Source: Gammaproteobacteria bacterium
GTDB taxonomy: Bacteria > Pseudomonadota > Gammaproteobacteria > HTCC5015
Direction of reading: 5' to 3'
Length of the DNA stretch: 64,000 nucleotides
Assembly (NCBI GenBank): GCA_028284675.1
Contig: JANQRI010000015.1
Location: 133,828-197,827 of the forward strand
This document shows positions 1 through 8,631 of this stretch, piece by piece; within the stretch, counting starts at the first letter, position 1, and every line of letters starts with the position of its first letter. The notes beneath the pieces were generated by a model, which was given only the letters and a program-made list of their open reading frames with translations, was not told the DNA's origin and did no database searches. The translations under genes were made by a program, and so were the position numbers.

Positions 1-75
1 GTCGAGTTTTTGCTTAGGTGCTCTCGGTTTGTACTTAAAAGTACTTTGATTTAATAACTATGACGAATAATTCTT

Positions 76-1266
76 ATGGCTAAAAATAAGGCAAACAACC
101 CTCTGGATAAGCAGGCTGGCCGGCTAGCAGAACAAGACTATCAGTCAGTCACTGCCACACTGGAAGCACTACTCGAAGCAGCGGTAGATGCAATTATTAT
201 CATTGATGATGATGGCAAAATCAGGATGTTCAATACTGCCGCTGAACGAATGTTTGGTTATTCAGCGCCAGCAGTGGTTGGTAAAAATGTCAATATACTA
301 ATGCCCGAACCGTACAGCAGCCAACATGATCGTTATTTACAGAATTATCTGGAAACAGGTGAAGCCAAAATTATAGGGATTGGCCGTGAAGTTAAGGCTC
401 AAAAAAATGATGGTGCCCTATTCCCGATTGAGCTCTCAGTCGGTGAGATTAAAGGTGGCGACAGAAAACAGTTTGTTGGAATTATTCGGGATATCACTGA
501 GCGCGTGCGTGTTGAAACCGAAATTCGTGATAACCAGGAACGACTTGCCCATGTCACACGAGTCAGCACCATGGGGGAAATGGCATCAGGCATCGCTCAT
601 GAAATAAACCAGCCTTTAACTGCAATCGCAACCTATGCCCAAGCTTGCCGCAGATTACTGGAACAAAAAAAAGCTGACCCGGAAACACTTGATTCGACAC
701 TGCAAAAAATCGGCATGCAAGCGCAGCGTGCCGGAGAGGTTATTCGTCGCTTACGGGACTTTATAAAAAAACGTGTAAGCCATCGCCATGTAGCAGATAT
801 TGAGGACATTCTGCAGGAGTCAGTAAAAATAGCGCAGACTGATACGCGAGTACTGAATTATGGTTTAACCCTTGAATTAAATAATAAACTCCCCCATATT
901 GTTGTTGACAGCGTGCAAATTCAGCAAGTTATTTTAAATTTGATTCGTAATGCAATAGATGCAATGGAAGATAACCCTGGCCAGCCTATAAAGATTTATG
1001 CTGAACAAAGTGACAACGAGTTTATTGAAATCATTGTTTCAGATCAGGGGCAAGGGCTTGACGAGCAAACCCGGGAGAAACTGTTTGAGCCGTTTTTTAC
1101 AACCAAATCTTCAGGGATGGGGTTAGGGCTTTCAATTAGTCAATCCATTATTAATTCTCATGGTGGCCGTTTGTGGCACACTGTAAACAGGCATGGCGGC
1201 AGCGATTTTCATTTTACCTTACCGCTTAGAGCGTCCCCAAACCTCAGAAAAGGCAATGCCAGCTGA
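76..1266 (+). CDS. fixL: FixL-like oxygen-sensing PAS histidine kinase
   Basis: A 396-residue cytoplasmic sensor kinase. Residues about 25-145 form a PAS domain closely resembling the haem PAS of rhizobial FixL: His84 in QHDRYL matches the proximal haem ligand and Arg104 in IIGIGREV matches the oxygen-contacting arginine. The second FixL arginine, six residues after the haem His, is Asn90 here. Residues 165-235 are the dimerisation domain with phospho-acceptor His175 (GIAHEINQP), followed by an ATPase domain with N292, DQGQG and GMGLGLS boxes. No transmembrane segment is seen, so it is a soluble form. The stop codon shares one base with the fixJ start. By family knowledge it would autophosphorylate when oxygen is low and drive FixJ; the cbb3 operon 2.3 kb downstream fits that role, though regulation of it is inferred. 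Confidence 0.9.
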   Translation: MAKNKANNPLDKQAGRLAEQDYQSVTATLEALLEAAVDAIIIIDDDGKIRMFNTAAERMFGYSAPAVVGKNVNILMPEPYSSQHDRYLQNYLETGEAKIIGIGREVKAQKNDGALFPIELSVGEIKGGDRKQFVGIIRDITERVRVETEIRDNQERLAHVTRVSTMGEMASGIAHEINQPLTAIATYAQACRRLLEQKKADPETLDSTLQKIGMQAQRAGEVIRRLRDFIKKRVSHRHVADIEDILQESVKIAQTDTRVLNYGLTLELNNKLPHIVVDSVQIQQVILNLIRNAIDAMEDNPGQPIKIYAEQSDNEFIEIIVSDQGQGLDEQTREKLFEPFFTTKSSGMGLGLSISQSIINSHGGRLWHTVNRHGGSDFHFTLPLRASPNLRKGNAS

Positions 1267-1877
1267 TGACAACCCAAAAACAAATAGTACACATTATTGA
1301 TGATGATGATGCGGTGCGTGATTCTCTTAGAATGCTGTTAAGCTCAGTTAATATTGAGAGTAAAAGCTACCCGAATGCTCAGGCATTTTTAGATACTGAC
1401 ATTGATTATTTATCCGGTTGTATTCTGCTCGATATACGCATGCCGGGTATGAGCGGGCTGGAACTGCAAAGCAAACTCAATAATATGGGGTGTCAACTAC
1501 CGGTTATCTTCATAACCGGTCATGGTGATATTCCGATGGCAGTAGAGGCAATGAAACACGGCGCGGCAGAATTTATTCAAAAGCCTTTTAGAGAACAGGA
1601 TCTGCTCGACCGTATTAGCAATGCATTAAAAAAGAATAGAATAAAAGCCGGTGAAGACATGGAAATAAAAGCCATTCAGACCCGTATAACTGCCCTTTCA
1701 CCACGTGAGCATGAAGTTATGAGCATGGTCATAGATGGTAAGGCAAATAAAGTGATTGCATACGATTTAGGGCTTAGCCAGCGCACAGTTGAAATTCATC
1801 GTGCGAATGTGATGGAAAAAATGGAGGCAAAATCCCTGGCTGACCTGGTGAAAATGGTATTGTTAACAGCTAAGTAA
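1266..1877 (+). CDS. fixJ: FixJ-family response regulator (receiver + LuxR-type HTH)
   Basis: A 203-residue two-component regulator. The receiver (1-120) has the acidic pocket in HIIDDDDAV, phospho-acceptor Asp56 in LLDIRMPGMSG, switch Thr84 in FITGHGDIP and Lys106 in QKPF. A short linker leads to a LuxR/FixJ-type helix-turn-helix (about 138-200; LSPREHEVM, LSQRTVEIHRANVMEKM). It starts on the last base of the kinase stop codon (TGATG), so the pair is translationally coupled and cognate. In other bacteria FixJ activates fixK/fnr-type genes and terminal oxidase genes. No fixK is present in this window. Confidence 0.92.
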   Translation: MTTQKQIVHIIDDDDAVRDSLRMLLSSVNIESKSYPNAQAFLDTDIDYLSGCILLDIRMPGMSGLELQSKLNNMGCQLPVIFITGHGDIPMAVEAMKHGAAEFIQKPFREQDLLDRISNALKKNRIKAGEDMEIKAIQTRITALSPREHEVMSMVIDGKANKVIAYDLGLSQRTVEIHRANVMEKMEAKSLADLVKMVLLTAK

Positions 1878-1961
1878 CAGTCTAAATTTTAGGGTTAACC
1901 ACTTTTCTTTAAGTAAAAATCCTTATTGGTCTAATCACATTGCTTGTCCATACTTGGTGGT

Positions 1962-2384
1962 ATGGCGATAAGAAGCACGAGTTCATCAATTTCAGGCGAA
2001 TTAGCAAGCAGCCCGACGGCTAAGCCGTTAATATACATAATCGACTGTGATTATGAAGTATGTGATGCGATGTGCGGGTTATTTGCCCCTTTAAATGTTG
2101 AAATTGCCTGTTTTGCAACAGCTGAAGCATTTATGACAGCACCAATTGATACGCGTGCATCCTGCATGCTGATTGAAACCAACCTTCCGGATATGAGCGG
2201 TATCGAGTTGCTGGAGAGGCTGCGTATAGAGGGTTACGATATTCCGACAATTATGCTTGCCACATTCAGTGATGTGCCAACAGCTGTTCGTGCAATGCAG
2301 GCTAATGCAATCGATTTCATTGAAAAGCCTTTTATTGAGAGCGTGTTATTAAGCCGTGTAGAGCAAGCTCTTATGCAGCAATAA
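1962..2384 (+). CDS. Stand-alone degenerate receiver-domain protein
   Basis: A 140-residue protein made of a single receiver domain with no output domain, similar to the FixJ receiver just upstream (for example EAFMTAPIDTRASCMLIE against FixJ QAFLDTDIDYLSGCILLD). The phospho-acceptor Asp is replaced by Glu (LIETNLPDMSG), the acidic pair reads DC instead of DD, and the switch Thr position is Ala (MLATFSDVP), while the conserved Lys is kept (IEKPF). It therefore probably cannot be phosphorylated normally and may sit in an active-like state. The ATG at 1962 is preferred over an upstream TTG at 1944; neither has a strong ribosome-binding site. Its 3' end overlaps the convergent dehydrogenase gene by 14 bases. 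Its role is unknown; modulation of FixL/FixJ is a guess from position. Confidence 0.75.
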   Translation: MAIRSTSSSISGELASSPTAKPLIYIIDCDYEVCDAMCGLFAPLNVEIACFATAEAFMTAPIDTRASCMLIETNLPDMSGIELLERLRIEGYDIPTIMLATFSDVPTAVRAMQANAIDFIEKPFIESVLLSRVEQALMQQ

Positions 2385-3381
2385 TAAAGTCCGGGTTTAC
2401 CTGGTTTTTTAAAGGCTTTCTGTCTGCATAATCCTGTATATTTCTCAATGTTGTTTCTGCGATATTCTGTAACGCATTTTTTGTAAAAAAACCCTGATGG
2501 CCGGTTACAATGACATTTGGGAAAGTTAACAAACGCACGAACACATCATCATCGATAATTTTGTCGGACAGGTCTTCAAAAAACAGATCCCCTTCCTGTT
2601 CATACACATCAAGCCCCAAATGACCTAGTTTTCCGGATTTTATTGCAACAATTGCGGCTTTTGTGTCAATTATTGCACCGCGGCCCGTGTTTATAAGCAT
2701 TACACCATCCTTCATCTGTGCGAAAGCTTCGTTGTCGATCAAGTGATACGTTTCCTTATTCAATGGGCAGTGCAGAGTAACAATATCTGACTCCGAATAA
2801 AGATCCGGCAAATCTACATAGGCAACACCTTCTTCCAGGCATTTCGGATTCGGCTTAATATCATATGCAAGTATCCGGCAACCAAAACCTGCGAGTATGC
2901 GCGACACAATCGCACCGATATTGCCGGTACCGATAATGCCAACGGTCAAGCCGTGCAATTCAACACCCAACAAACCTTTTAATGAAAAATTTCCATCTCT
3001 AACTCTGTTATACGCTTTATGTGTATGTCGGCTTAAACTTAAAATCAATGCCAATGTATGTTCGGCAACTGAATAAGGAGAGTATGCCGGTACCCGCACA
3101 ATCTTAATACCTAACGCCGCAGCCGCGTGAAGGTCAACATTATTGAATCCCGCGCAACGCAGTGCAATCAATTCAGTGCCCTGCTCTTTCAGAGTACGTA
3201 GCACCGACTCATCTAACACATCATTGACAAATACACATACACAGGGGTACCCGGTTGCGGCCTGCATGGTTTCCGGCGTCAGGCGCGTTTTAAAAAAATG
3301 CAATTGATGTCCAAAATTACTATTTGCATTGCTAAGGAATGCTTCATCGTGTGGTTTGGTACTGTATACAGCCACTTTCAT
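2371..3381 (-). CDS. ldhA: D-lactate dehydrogenase-type 2-hydroxyacid dehydrogenase
   Basis: A 336-residue NAD-dependent D-2-hydroxyacid dehydrogenase, full length for the fermentative D-lactate dehydrogenase (LdhA) group. The nucleotide-binding loop is GTGNIG (151-156). The catalytic triad is visible as Arg234 (NTGRGAIID), Glu263 (EQEGD) and His295 (TGHQGFF). LdhA reduces pyruvate to D-lactate with NADH, which fits low-oxygen metabolism next to a cbb3 oxidase. A GGAGAG ribosome-binding site precedes the ATG. It is transcribed divergently from ccoN with about 170 bases between them. Substrate specificity within the family is not proven by sequence. Confidence 0.88.
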   Translation of the reverse strand: MKVAVYSTKPHDEAFLSNANSNFGHQLHFFKTRLTPETMQAATGYPCVCVFVNDVLDESVLRTLKEQGTELIALRCAGFNNVDLHAAAALGIKIVRVPAYSPYSVAEHTLALILSLSRHTHKAYNRVRDGNFSLKGLLGVELHGLTVGIIGTGNIGAIVSRILAGFGCRILAYDIKPNPKCLEEGVAYVDLPDLYSESDIVTLHCPLNKETYHLIDNEAFAQMKDGVMLINTGRGAIIDTKAAIVAIKSGKLGHLGLDVYEQEGDLFFEDLSDKIIDDDVFVRLLTFPNVIVTGHQGFFTKNALQNIAETTLRNIQDYADRKPLKNQVNPDFIIAA

Positions 3382-3550
3382 TGTGTCTCTCCACTAAGCC
3401 TCTGCCTGAATATAGCAGTAATGTTCGGCAAATTGCAGATCTTCTCACTAAGTAATAACCGAGAATCATCAACGGCGTTTCCGTATCGTGGTTTTACTCT
3501 AAAACCTGCATTATTAATAAAAAACCACCCGGCGAAAAAGGAAACTCAAT

Positions 3551-4984
3551 ATGCCTGAAACGGCGCATAGCACATATAACGATAAAGTTGTTCGGCAATT
3601 TGCTTTAGTTACAGTTTTATGGGGTATTGTTGGTATGGCAGTCGGCGTACTGATTGCAGCTCAACTGGCCTGGCCGGCATTGAATTTTGATTTGCCCTGG
3701 TTAACGTACAGTCGCCTCAGGCCTTTGCATACGAATGCGGTTATTTTTGCTTTTGGTGGCTGCGCATTGTTTGCAACTTCTTATCATATCGTACAGCGCA
3801 CCTGTCAAGTGCCTCTGGCTTTTCCAAAATTGGCGGCTTTTACATTTTGGGGCTGGCAGGCTGTTATTTTACTGGCCGCAATCACATTGCCATTGGGGAT
3901 CACTCAGAGCAAAGAATATGCGGAACTTGAGTGGCCGATTGATATTTTAATTACGATTGTATGGGTTGTATACGCGATTGTTTTCTTTGGAACGATTGCA
4001 CAACGTAAAGTAAAGCATATTTATGTTGCAAACTGGTTTTTTGCCGCTTATGTCATCACGGTCGCGGTACTGCATATTGTTAATAATCTCGCAATTCCTG
4101 TCAGCCTTACTAAATCTTACGTTATATATTCAGGCACCGTTGATGCGATGGTGCAATGGTGGTATGGACACAATGCAGTAGGCTTTTTCCTGACTGCAGG
4201 GTTCCTGGGTATTATGTATTATTTTGTGCCCAAACAAGCCGGCCGGCCAATATATTCCTACCGCTTGTCAGTTGTACACTTTTGGGCATTAATTTCAATT
4301 TACATGTGGGCAGGCCCGCATCATTTGCATTACACCGCATTGCCGGATTGGGCGCAGTCACTTGGTATGGTGTTTTCTCTGGTTCTACTCGCACCATCCT
4401 GGGGAGGAATGATCAACGGTATTATGACATTATCAGGAGCCTGGCATAAACTGCGTTCAGACCCTATTCTTAAGTTCCTGATCGTATCGCTTTCATTTTA
4501 TGGCATGTCGACCTTTGAAGGACCGATGATGTCGATAAAGACAGTCAATGCACTTTCACATTATACTGACTGGACAATCGGGCATGTGCATTCAGGGGCG
4601 CTTGGCTGGGTCGCGTTTATTTCAATCGGAGCAATTTATGCCCTGATTCCCAAGGTTTTCAACCGTCCGGCAATGTACAGCAGCAAACTTATCGATTTGC
4701 ACTTTTGGATTTCAACAATTGGTGTTGTTTTATACATCGCGTCGATGTGGATCGCTGGCGTAATGCAGGGCTTAATGTGGCGTGAGGTTAACCAGGACGG
4801 CACGTTAACATATAGTTTTATTGAATCGATAGCCAGAACCTATCCCTACTACATTGTCCGATTTGCTGGAGGACTACTCTTTTTACTGGGCATGTTCTTA
4901 ATGGCATTCAATATTGCCAAGACTATCATGCCAGGGCGCGGTGCTGCAGCCATGAAGTATGAAACTCAAGCGCAAGCGGCTTAA
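3551..4984 (+). CDS. ccoN: cbb3-type cytochrome c oxidase catalytic subunit I
   Basis: A 477-residue polytopic inner-membrane protein of about 12 helices that reduces oxygen at the haem b3-CuB centre and pumps protons. Metal ligands are readable: His60 (LHTNAV) and His347 for low-spin haem b, His207 (WYGHNAVGFF) plus His257/His258 (GPHHLHYTALP) for CuB, and His345 (IGHVHSGALGW) for haem b3. Length is normal for the family. AAGGAA lies nine bases before the ATG. It is the first gene of ccoNOQP. Cbb3 oxidases have high oxygen affinity, so this is the microaerobic terminal oxidase. Confidence 0.97.
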   Translation: MPETAHSTYNDKVVRQFALVTVLWGIVGMAVGVLIAAQLAWPALNFDLPWLTYSRLRPLHTNAVIFAFGGCALFATSYHIVQRTCQVPLAFPKLAAFTFWGWQAVILLAAITLPLGITQSKEYAELEWPIDILITIVWVVYAIVFFGTIAQRKVKHIYVANWFFAAYVITVAVLHIVNNLAIPVSLTKSYVIYSGTVDAMVQWWYGHNAVGFFLTAGFLGIMYYFVPKQAGRPIYSYRLSVVHFWALISIYMWAGPHHLHYTALPDWAQSLGMVFSLVLLAPSWGGMINGIMTLSGAWHKLRSDPILKFLIVSLSFYGMSTFEGPMMSIKTVNALSHYTDWTIGHVHSGALGWVAFISIGAIYALIPKVFNRPAMYSSKLIDLHFWISTIGVVLYIASMWIAGVMQGLMWREVNQDGTLTYSFIESIARTYPYYIVRFAGGLLFLLGMFLMAFNIAKTIMPGRGAAAMKYETQAQAA

Positions 4985-5000
4985 ATAAAGAGGCGTATAA

Positions 5001-5597
5001 ATGCAACACGATAAAATTGAGAAAAATATTGGTTTAATGGCAATCCTGGTTGCGGTCGTGATCAGCATTGGCGGTCTGGCTGAAATTGTGCCGCTTATCT
5101 TTCAAGCCCAAGTTACTGAGCCAGCTGATGGTGTAAAACCATATACCGCCTTACAGCTCAGCGGCCGGGATATTTATGTTCGCGAAGGGTGCTATGTTTG
5201 TCATTCACAAATGATTCGGCCATTTTATTCAGAGACGGAAAGATACGGTGCTTATTCTGTTGCCGGTGAGTTTGTCTATGATTATCCATTTCAATGGGGG
5301 TCAAAACGCACCGGGCCTGATCTGGCGCGTGTCGGTGGCCGCTACAGCGATGAGTGGCACCGTATTCATCTGATTAAACCCCAGGACGTTGTGCCGGAAT
5401 CAAATATGCCGGGGTTTCCATGGTTATTGGATGCAACACTGGATGGCGAACTTGTTACAAAAAAACTTAAAGTCATGCGGATGTTAGGGGTCCCATACAG
5501 TGACGCAGAAATTAACGCAGCAGCTGAAAGTGTTAATAATAAAACCGAAATGGATGCACTGATAGCTTATTTGCAGGTTTTGGGGACCAAAAGGTGA
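5001..5597 (+). CDS. ccoO: cbb3-type cytochrome c oxidase monohaem subunit II
   Basis: A 198-residue membrane-anchored monohaem cytochrome c. One N-terminal transmembrane helix (about 10-35) is followed by a periplasmic domain with the haem c motif CYVCH (Cys64, Cys67, His68) and a Met axial ligand in ESNMPGFPW. The flanking text IRPFYSETERYG and GPDLARVGGRYSDEWH is characteristic of CcoO. It passes electrons from CcoP to the CcoN haem b centre. It starts 16 bases after ccoN. Confidence 0.97.
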   Translation: MQHDKIEKNIGLMAILVAVVISIGGLAEIVPLIFQAQVTEPADGVKPYTALQLSGRDIYVREGCYVCHSQMIRPFYSETERYGAYSVAGEFVYDYPFQWGSKRTGPDLARVGGRYSDEWHRIHLIKPQDVVPESNMPGFPWLLDATLDGELVTKKLKVMRMLGVPYSDAEINAAAESVNNKTEMDALIAYLQVLGTKR

Positions 5598-5603
5598 TTA
5601 ATA

Positions 5604-5783
5604 ATGGTGGATATTCATATGCTTAACGGAATATTGACTCTGATTTTATTGATAGTTTTTATCGGTATTTTTTTCTGGGCCTACAGTAGTAAACGCAAAG
5701 AGGCATTTGATCAGGCATCGCGGTTACCGCTGGAAGACAATGATGGTATTAAAAGCACAGAAAAATCCGGGAGTAAATCATAA
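5604..5783 (+). CDS. ccoQ: cbb3 oxidase small subunit CcoQ
   Basis: A 59-residue protein between ccoO and ccoP, the normal location of ccoQ. It has one hydrophobic helix (LNGILTLILLIVFIGIFFW) followed by a basic-then-acidic tail (SSKRKEAFDQASRLP), the usual CcoQ form. The ATG at 5604 follows the ccoO stop by six bases; its TAA shares one base with the ccoP ATG. CcoQ stabilises the assembled cbb3 complex and is not catalytic. Confidence 0.9.
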   Translation: MVDIHMLNGILTLILLIVFIGIFFWAYSSKRKEAFDQASRLPLEDNDGIKSTEKSGSKS

Positions 5784-6697
5784 TGCACAGTGGCTGGAGT
5801 ATTTTTATTATTGTAATAACCCTGGCTAATGTTCTGGCCTGCTGGTGGTTACTTTATTGGGCAAAAAGCAAGAAAAAAGATAATGACTCAGAAACGACAG
5901 GACATGTTTGGGATGAAGACCTTAAGGAATATAATAACCCGCTGCCCCGTTGGTGGCTGGGCCTGTTCAATATCACTATTGTTTTTGCATTGGTTTACCT
6001 GATGCTTTATCCGGGGCTTGGAAACTTCAAAGGTATATTAAACTGGTCTCAAGCTGGACAATACAATACTGAACTGGAAACAGCCGAAGCCCGCTATGGT
6101 GAAATATTTAGAGCCTATGCTTCTGAAACAGTTGAAGTATTGGCTGAAAACCCGGATGCGCTGAAGTCCGGACACCGGTTATTTATTAATTATTGTGCCA
6201 CCTGTCATGGTTCTGATGCGCGCGGTGCTCCGGGGTTTCCGAACCTAAGGGATAATGACTGGCTGTATGGTAATTCGCCGGAGGCAATAAAGACCAGCAT
6301 CATCCAGGGCCGTAACGGGATTATGCCTGGCTGGGGTGCTGCACTTGGCGAAGATGGTGTTGAAGAAGTTGCTGCCTATGTTAAAAGCTTAAGCGGCCTG
6401 CCTTACCGGCTTGATTTAGCTCCCGAAGGCAAGAAAAAGTATATGCAGTTTTGTGCAGCCTGTCATGGCACTACCGGTACCGGTAACCAAATGCTCGGAG
6501 CACCGAATTTAGCAGATGATATCTGGCTTTATCGAAATGATCTTGAGTCTATAAAGTCCATTATTGCCAATGGCGCGCAAGGCGGTATGCCTGCTCATGG
6601 CGACTTGCTTTCTGCCGAGAGAATTCATGTGTTAACCGCTTACATTTACGCTTTATCCAACCCATCTTCAGCTGATGCAGGTTCAAAACAACAGTAA
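5783..6697 (+). CDS. ccoP: cbb3-type cytochrome c oxidase dihaem subunit III
   Basis: A 304-residue dihaem cytochrome c with two N-terminal transmembrane helices (about 5-27 and 58-77). The periplasmic part has two haem c sites, CATCH (138-142) and CAACH (224-228), each followed by a cytochrome c fold with a distal Met (GIMPGWG, GGMPAHG). It accepts electrons from soluble or membrane cytochromes and feeds CcoO. It starts on the last base of ccoQ and its 3' end overlaps the next small gene by 23 bases. Confidence 0.97.
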   Translation: MHSGWSIFIIVITLANVLACWWLLYWAKSKKKDNDSETTGHVWDEDLKEYNNPLPRWWLGLFNITIVFALVYLMLYPGLGNFKGILNWSQAGQYNTELETAEARYGEIFRAYASETVEVLAENPDALKSGHRLFINYCATCHGSDARGAPGFPNLRDNDWLYGNSPEAIKTSIIQGRNGIMPGWGAALGEDGVEEVAAYVKSLSGLPYRLDLAPEGKKKYMQFCAACHGTTGTGNQMLGAPNLADDIWLYRNDLESIKSIIANGAQGGMPAHGDLLSAERIHVLTAYIYALSNPSSADAGSKQQ

Positions 6698-6962
6698 CTC
6701 AGAATACCCTCGCCGCTTACACTATATTAGCGCGGTATTATGGCCTTCGTTTTTGGCGGCATGTGTTGCGACAATGGTTTTTTTTGCCATGTTTGATCCG
6801 CAAGAACTGTTGCAAATTATGACATGGAAATTTTCTCTCAGTAGAGAGTGGGCTTATAGCCTGGGGTTTTTTCTATTTTGGTTGCTGACCATACTATCCA
6901 GTTCCATCACATTGGTGCTATTGCTTCCGGGTGAAACTGAGCACCTCTCTAAAGAGACGTAA
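6675..6962 (+). CDS. Small two-helix membrane protein of the cco operon
   Basis: A 95-residue protein whose start lies inside the 3' end of ccoP, in another frame, and whose stop is two bases before ccoG. Two clear hydrophobic segments are visible (about 22-41 and 62-84) with a short soluble link containing FDPQELLQIMTW. It is not one of the named cco genes. Its tight fit between ccoP and ccoG, and a hydropathy pattern unlike a chance frame, support it as real. A role in cbb3 assembly or stability is inferred only from position. Confidence 0.72.
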   Translation: MQVQNNSNSEYPRRLHYISAVLWPSFLAACVATMVFFAMFDPQELLQIMTWKFSLSREWAYSLGFFLFWLLTILSSSITLVLLLPGETEHLSKET

Positions 6963-6964
6963 TA

Positions 6965-8359
6965 ATGGCTGAAAATGATGTTGCTGTCTCTTTATATGCA
7001 GCGCATGAAAAAGTTTACCCCCGTGAAGTTGACGGTCGTTATCAGCGCCTGCGTAATTTGGCTGTAATTGTATTGCTTGGTTTGTATTATTTATTACCGT
7101 GGATCGACTGGGATGGGCGTCAGGCTGTATTATTTGACCTTCCTGCCCGTAAATTTTATATCTTTTGGTGGGTATTCTGGCCCCAGGATTTCATATATTT
7201 AAGCTGGCTGTTGATTATTGCAGCGATGACTTTGTTTTTTACTACTGCTGTGGCCGGTCGCCTCTGGTGTGGTTATGCCTGTCCACAGACCGTATGGACC
7301 GAGTTGTTTATCTGGCTGGAGCGCTGGTCGGAAGGTAGCCGTAATCAACAGATCAAACTCGATAAATCACCCTGGACCTGGCAAAAATTCAGACGTAAAT
7401 CCTTAAAACAGTTTTTATGGATAAGCCTGGCTATATGGACAGGGTTTACTTTTGTTGGATATTTCACACCCGTTACCGAATTGGGCAGTAAGTTACTCAC
7501 TTTTAAATTAGGTGCCTGGGAGGTTTTTTGGATTTGTTTTTACGGATTTGCAACATATGGCAATGCCGGGTTTATGCGAGAGCAGGTTTGCAAATATATG
7601 TGCCCTTATGCCCGTTTCCAAAGCGCGATGTTTGACGCAGACACATTGATTATTTCTTATGATGCAGAGCGTGGCGAACCAAGAGGCAAACGAAAAAAAA
7701 CTGTAAACCCTATATATGAAGGACTGGGCGACTGCGTGGATTGTTCACAATGTGTGCAGGTATGCCCTACCGGGATTGATATTCGCAAAGGCCTGCAATA
7801 CGAATGCATAGCCTGTGCAGCCTGTATTGATGTATGTAATCAGGTTATGAAAAAAATGAACTACCCGCCAAACCTTATTCGGTATACCACACAAAACACA
7901 GACAGTCGCGCACACGGAAGCAGTAAAATTTTACGCCCACGTATCATAATTTATTTTTTTATCCTGCTCATATTGGTTACCGGTTTTCTGTTTTCTATTT
8001 TAAATCGAACACCGCTGGCATTGGATATACTGCGTGATCGTAATGCACTCTATCAAGTAGTTGATGGCAATTTGATTGAAAACGTCTACAACCTAAAACT
8101 TATGAATAAAGATACTCGCCCGCATAATTACAAAGTTGATGTTTCCGGTTTACCGGGAATTCGGACCAGCAATGGCAGTCTGGAAGTCCCGGTAGACTCG
8201 GGAGAAGTTTACAATTTACCTTTGCGTGTGCGAGTAGATATGAACGTTATAGAAAAATCGGCAAATACTATTCAGATCACTATTTCCTCGGTCGACGAAA
8301 AACACACTGTTACCGAGCCAACACGATTTCTTGCTCCAGATCCACGGAACTTCCAGTAA
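6965..8359 (+). CDS. ccoG: Cytochrome oxidase maturation protein CcoG/RdxA/FixG (4Fe-4S)
   Basis: A 464-residue membrane ferredoxin-like protein. Several transmembrane helices lie in the first 220 residues, with a membrane-proximal Cys motif (GYACPQTVW). A dicluster ferredoxin region follows (CVDCSQCVQVCP and CIACAACIDVCN), then another helix and a periplasmic immunoglobulin-like C-terminal domain. CcoG reduces copper(II) during copper delivery to cbb3 oxidase. It sits directly after the small membrane gene and before fixH, the standard order. Confidence 0.95.
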   Translation: MAENDVAVSLYAAHEKVYPREVDGRYQRLRNLAVIVLLGLYYLLPWIDWDGRQAVLFDLPARKFYIFWWVFWPQDFIYLSWLLIIAAMTLFFTTAVAGRLWCGYACPQTVWTELFIWLERWSEGSRNQQIKLDKSPWTWQKFRRKSLKQFLWISLAIWTGFTFVGYFTPVTELGSKLLTFKLGAWEVFWICFYGFATYGNAGFMREQVCKYMCPYARFQSAMFDADTLIISYDAERGEPRGKRKKTVNPIYEGLGDCVDCSQCVQVCPTGIDIRKGLQYECIACAACIDVCNQVMKKMNYPPNLIRYTTQNTDSRAHGSSKILRPRIIIYFFILLILVTGFLFSILNRTPLALDILRDRNALYQVVDGNLIENVYNLKLMNKDTRPHNYKVDVSGLPGIRTSNGSLEVPVDSGEVYNLPLRVRVDMNVIEKSANTIQITISSVDEKHTVTEPTRFLAPDPRNFQ

Positions 8360-8377
8360 CTTTAAGGAAAACGACCA

Positions 8378-8620
8378 ATGCATGATAAAACCCCCTATGC
8401 CGATAATATGACAATGAGCACTATATGGTATCGGCAGTTTTGGCCCTGGTTCCTGATTGCTTTGCCTGGAACAGTAGTAATAGCGTGTTTTATCACTATT
8501 TTTTTGGCCGTGTCGAACCCGGTTATTGTAATCAAAGGCGATTATAAACAGCTCGGCCCAGTGATTACGACTGAAGAACAGCCACTGCCTGTTAACTCAC
8601 AGCAAAACACTTCACCTTAA
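8378..8620 (+). CDS. ccoH: Short FixH-like protein
   Basis: An 80-residue protein with the FixH N-terminal signature (WYRQFWPWFLIALPG) and one transmembrane helix. FixH/CcoH is normally about 150-180 residues with a periplasmic domain beginning near a DYYK motif. Here that region reads KGDYKQLGPVI and the protein ends about 25 residues later. AAGGA lies nine bases before the ATG. CcoH interacts with CcoN and helps assembly. The missing C-terminal domain is either a natural short form or a truncation; no continuation in another frame was recognised. Confidence 0.8.
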   Translation: MHDKTPYADNMTMSTIWYRQFWPWFLIALPGTVVIACFITIFLAVSNPVIVIKGDYKQLGPVITTEEQPLPVNSQQNTSP

Positions 8621-8631
8621 AAAATACAAAG

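Noticed and set aside
31..44. Palindrome GTACTTAAAAGTAC upstream of fixL
   Set aside because: A single AT-rich 14-bp palindrome with no second copy and no known regulator matching it; too likely by chance to annotate as an operator.
3459..3472. Possible FNR box upstream of ccoN
   Set aside because: Only the ATCAA half-site is present; the other half (CCGAG) does not match TTGAT. Regulation of ccoN by FNR is plausible but not shown here.
3298..3558. ORF spanning the ldhA-ccoN gap
   Set aside because: It overlaps ldhA antisense and the ccoN start, and shows no family resemblance or good ribosome-binding site.
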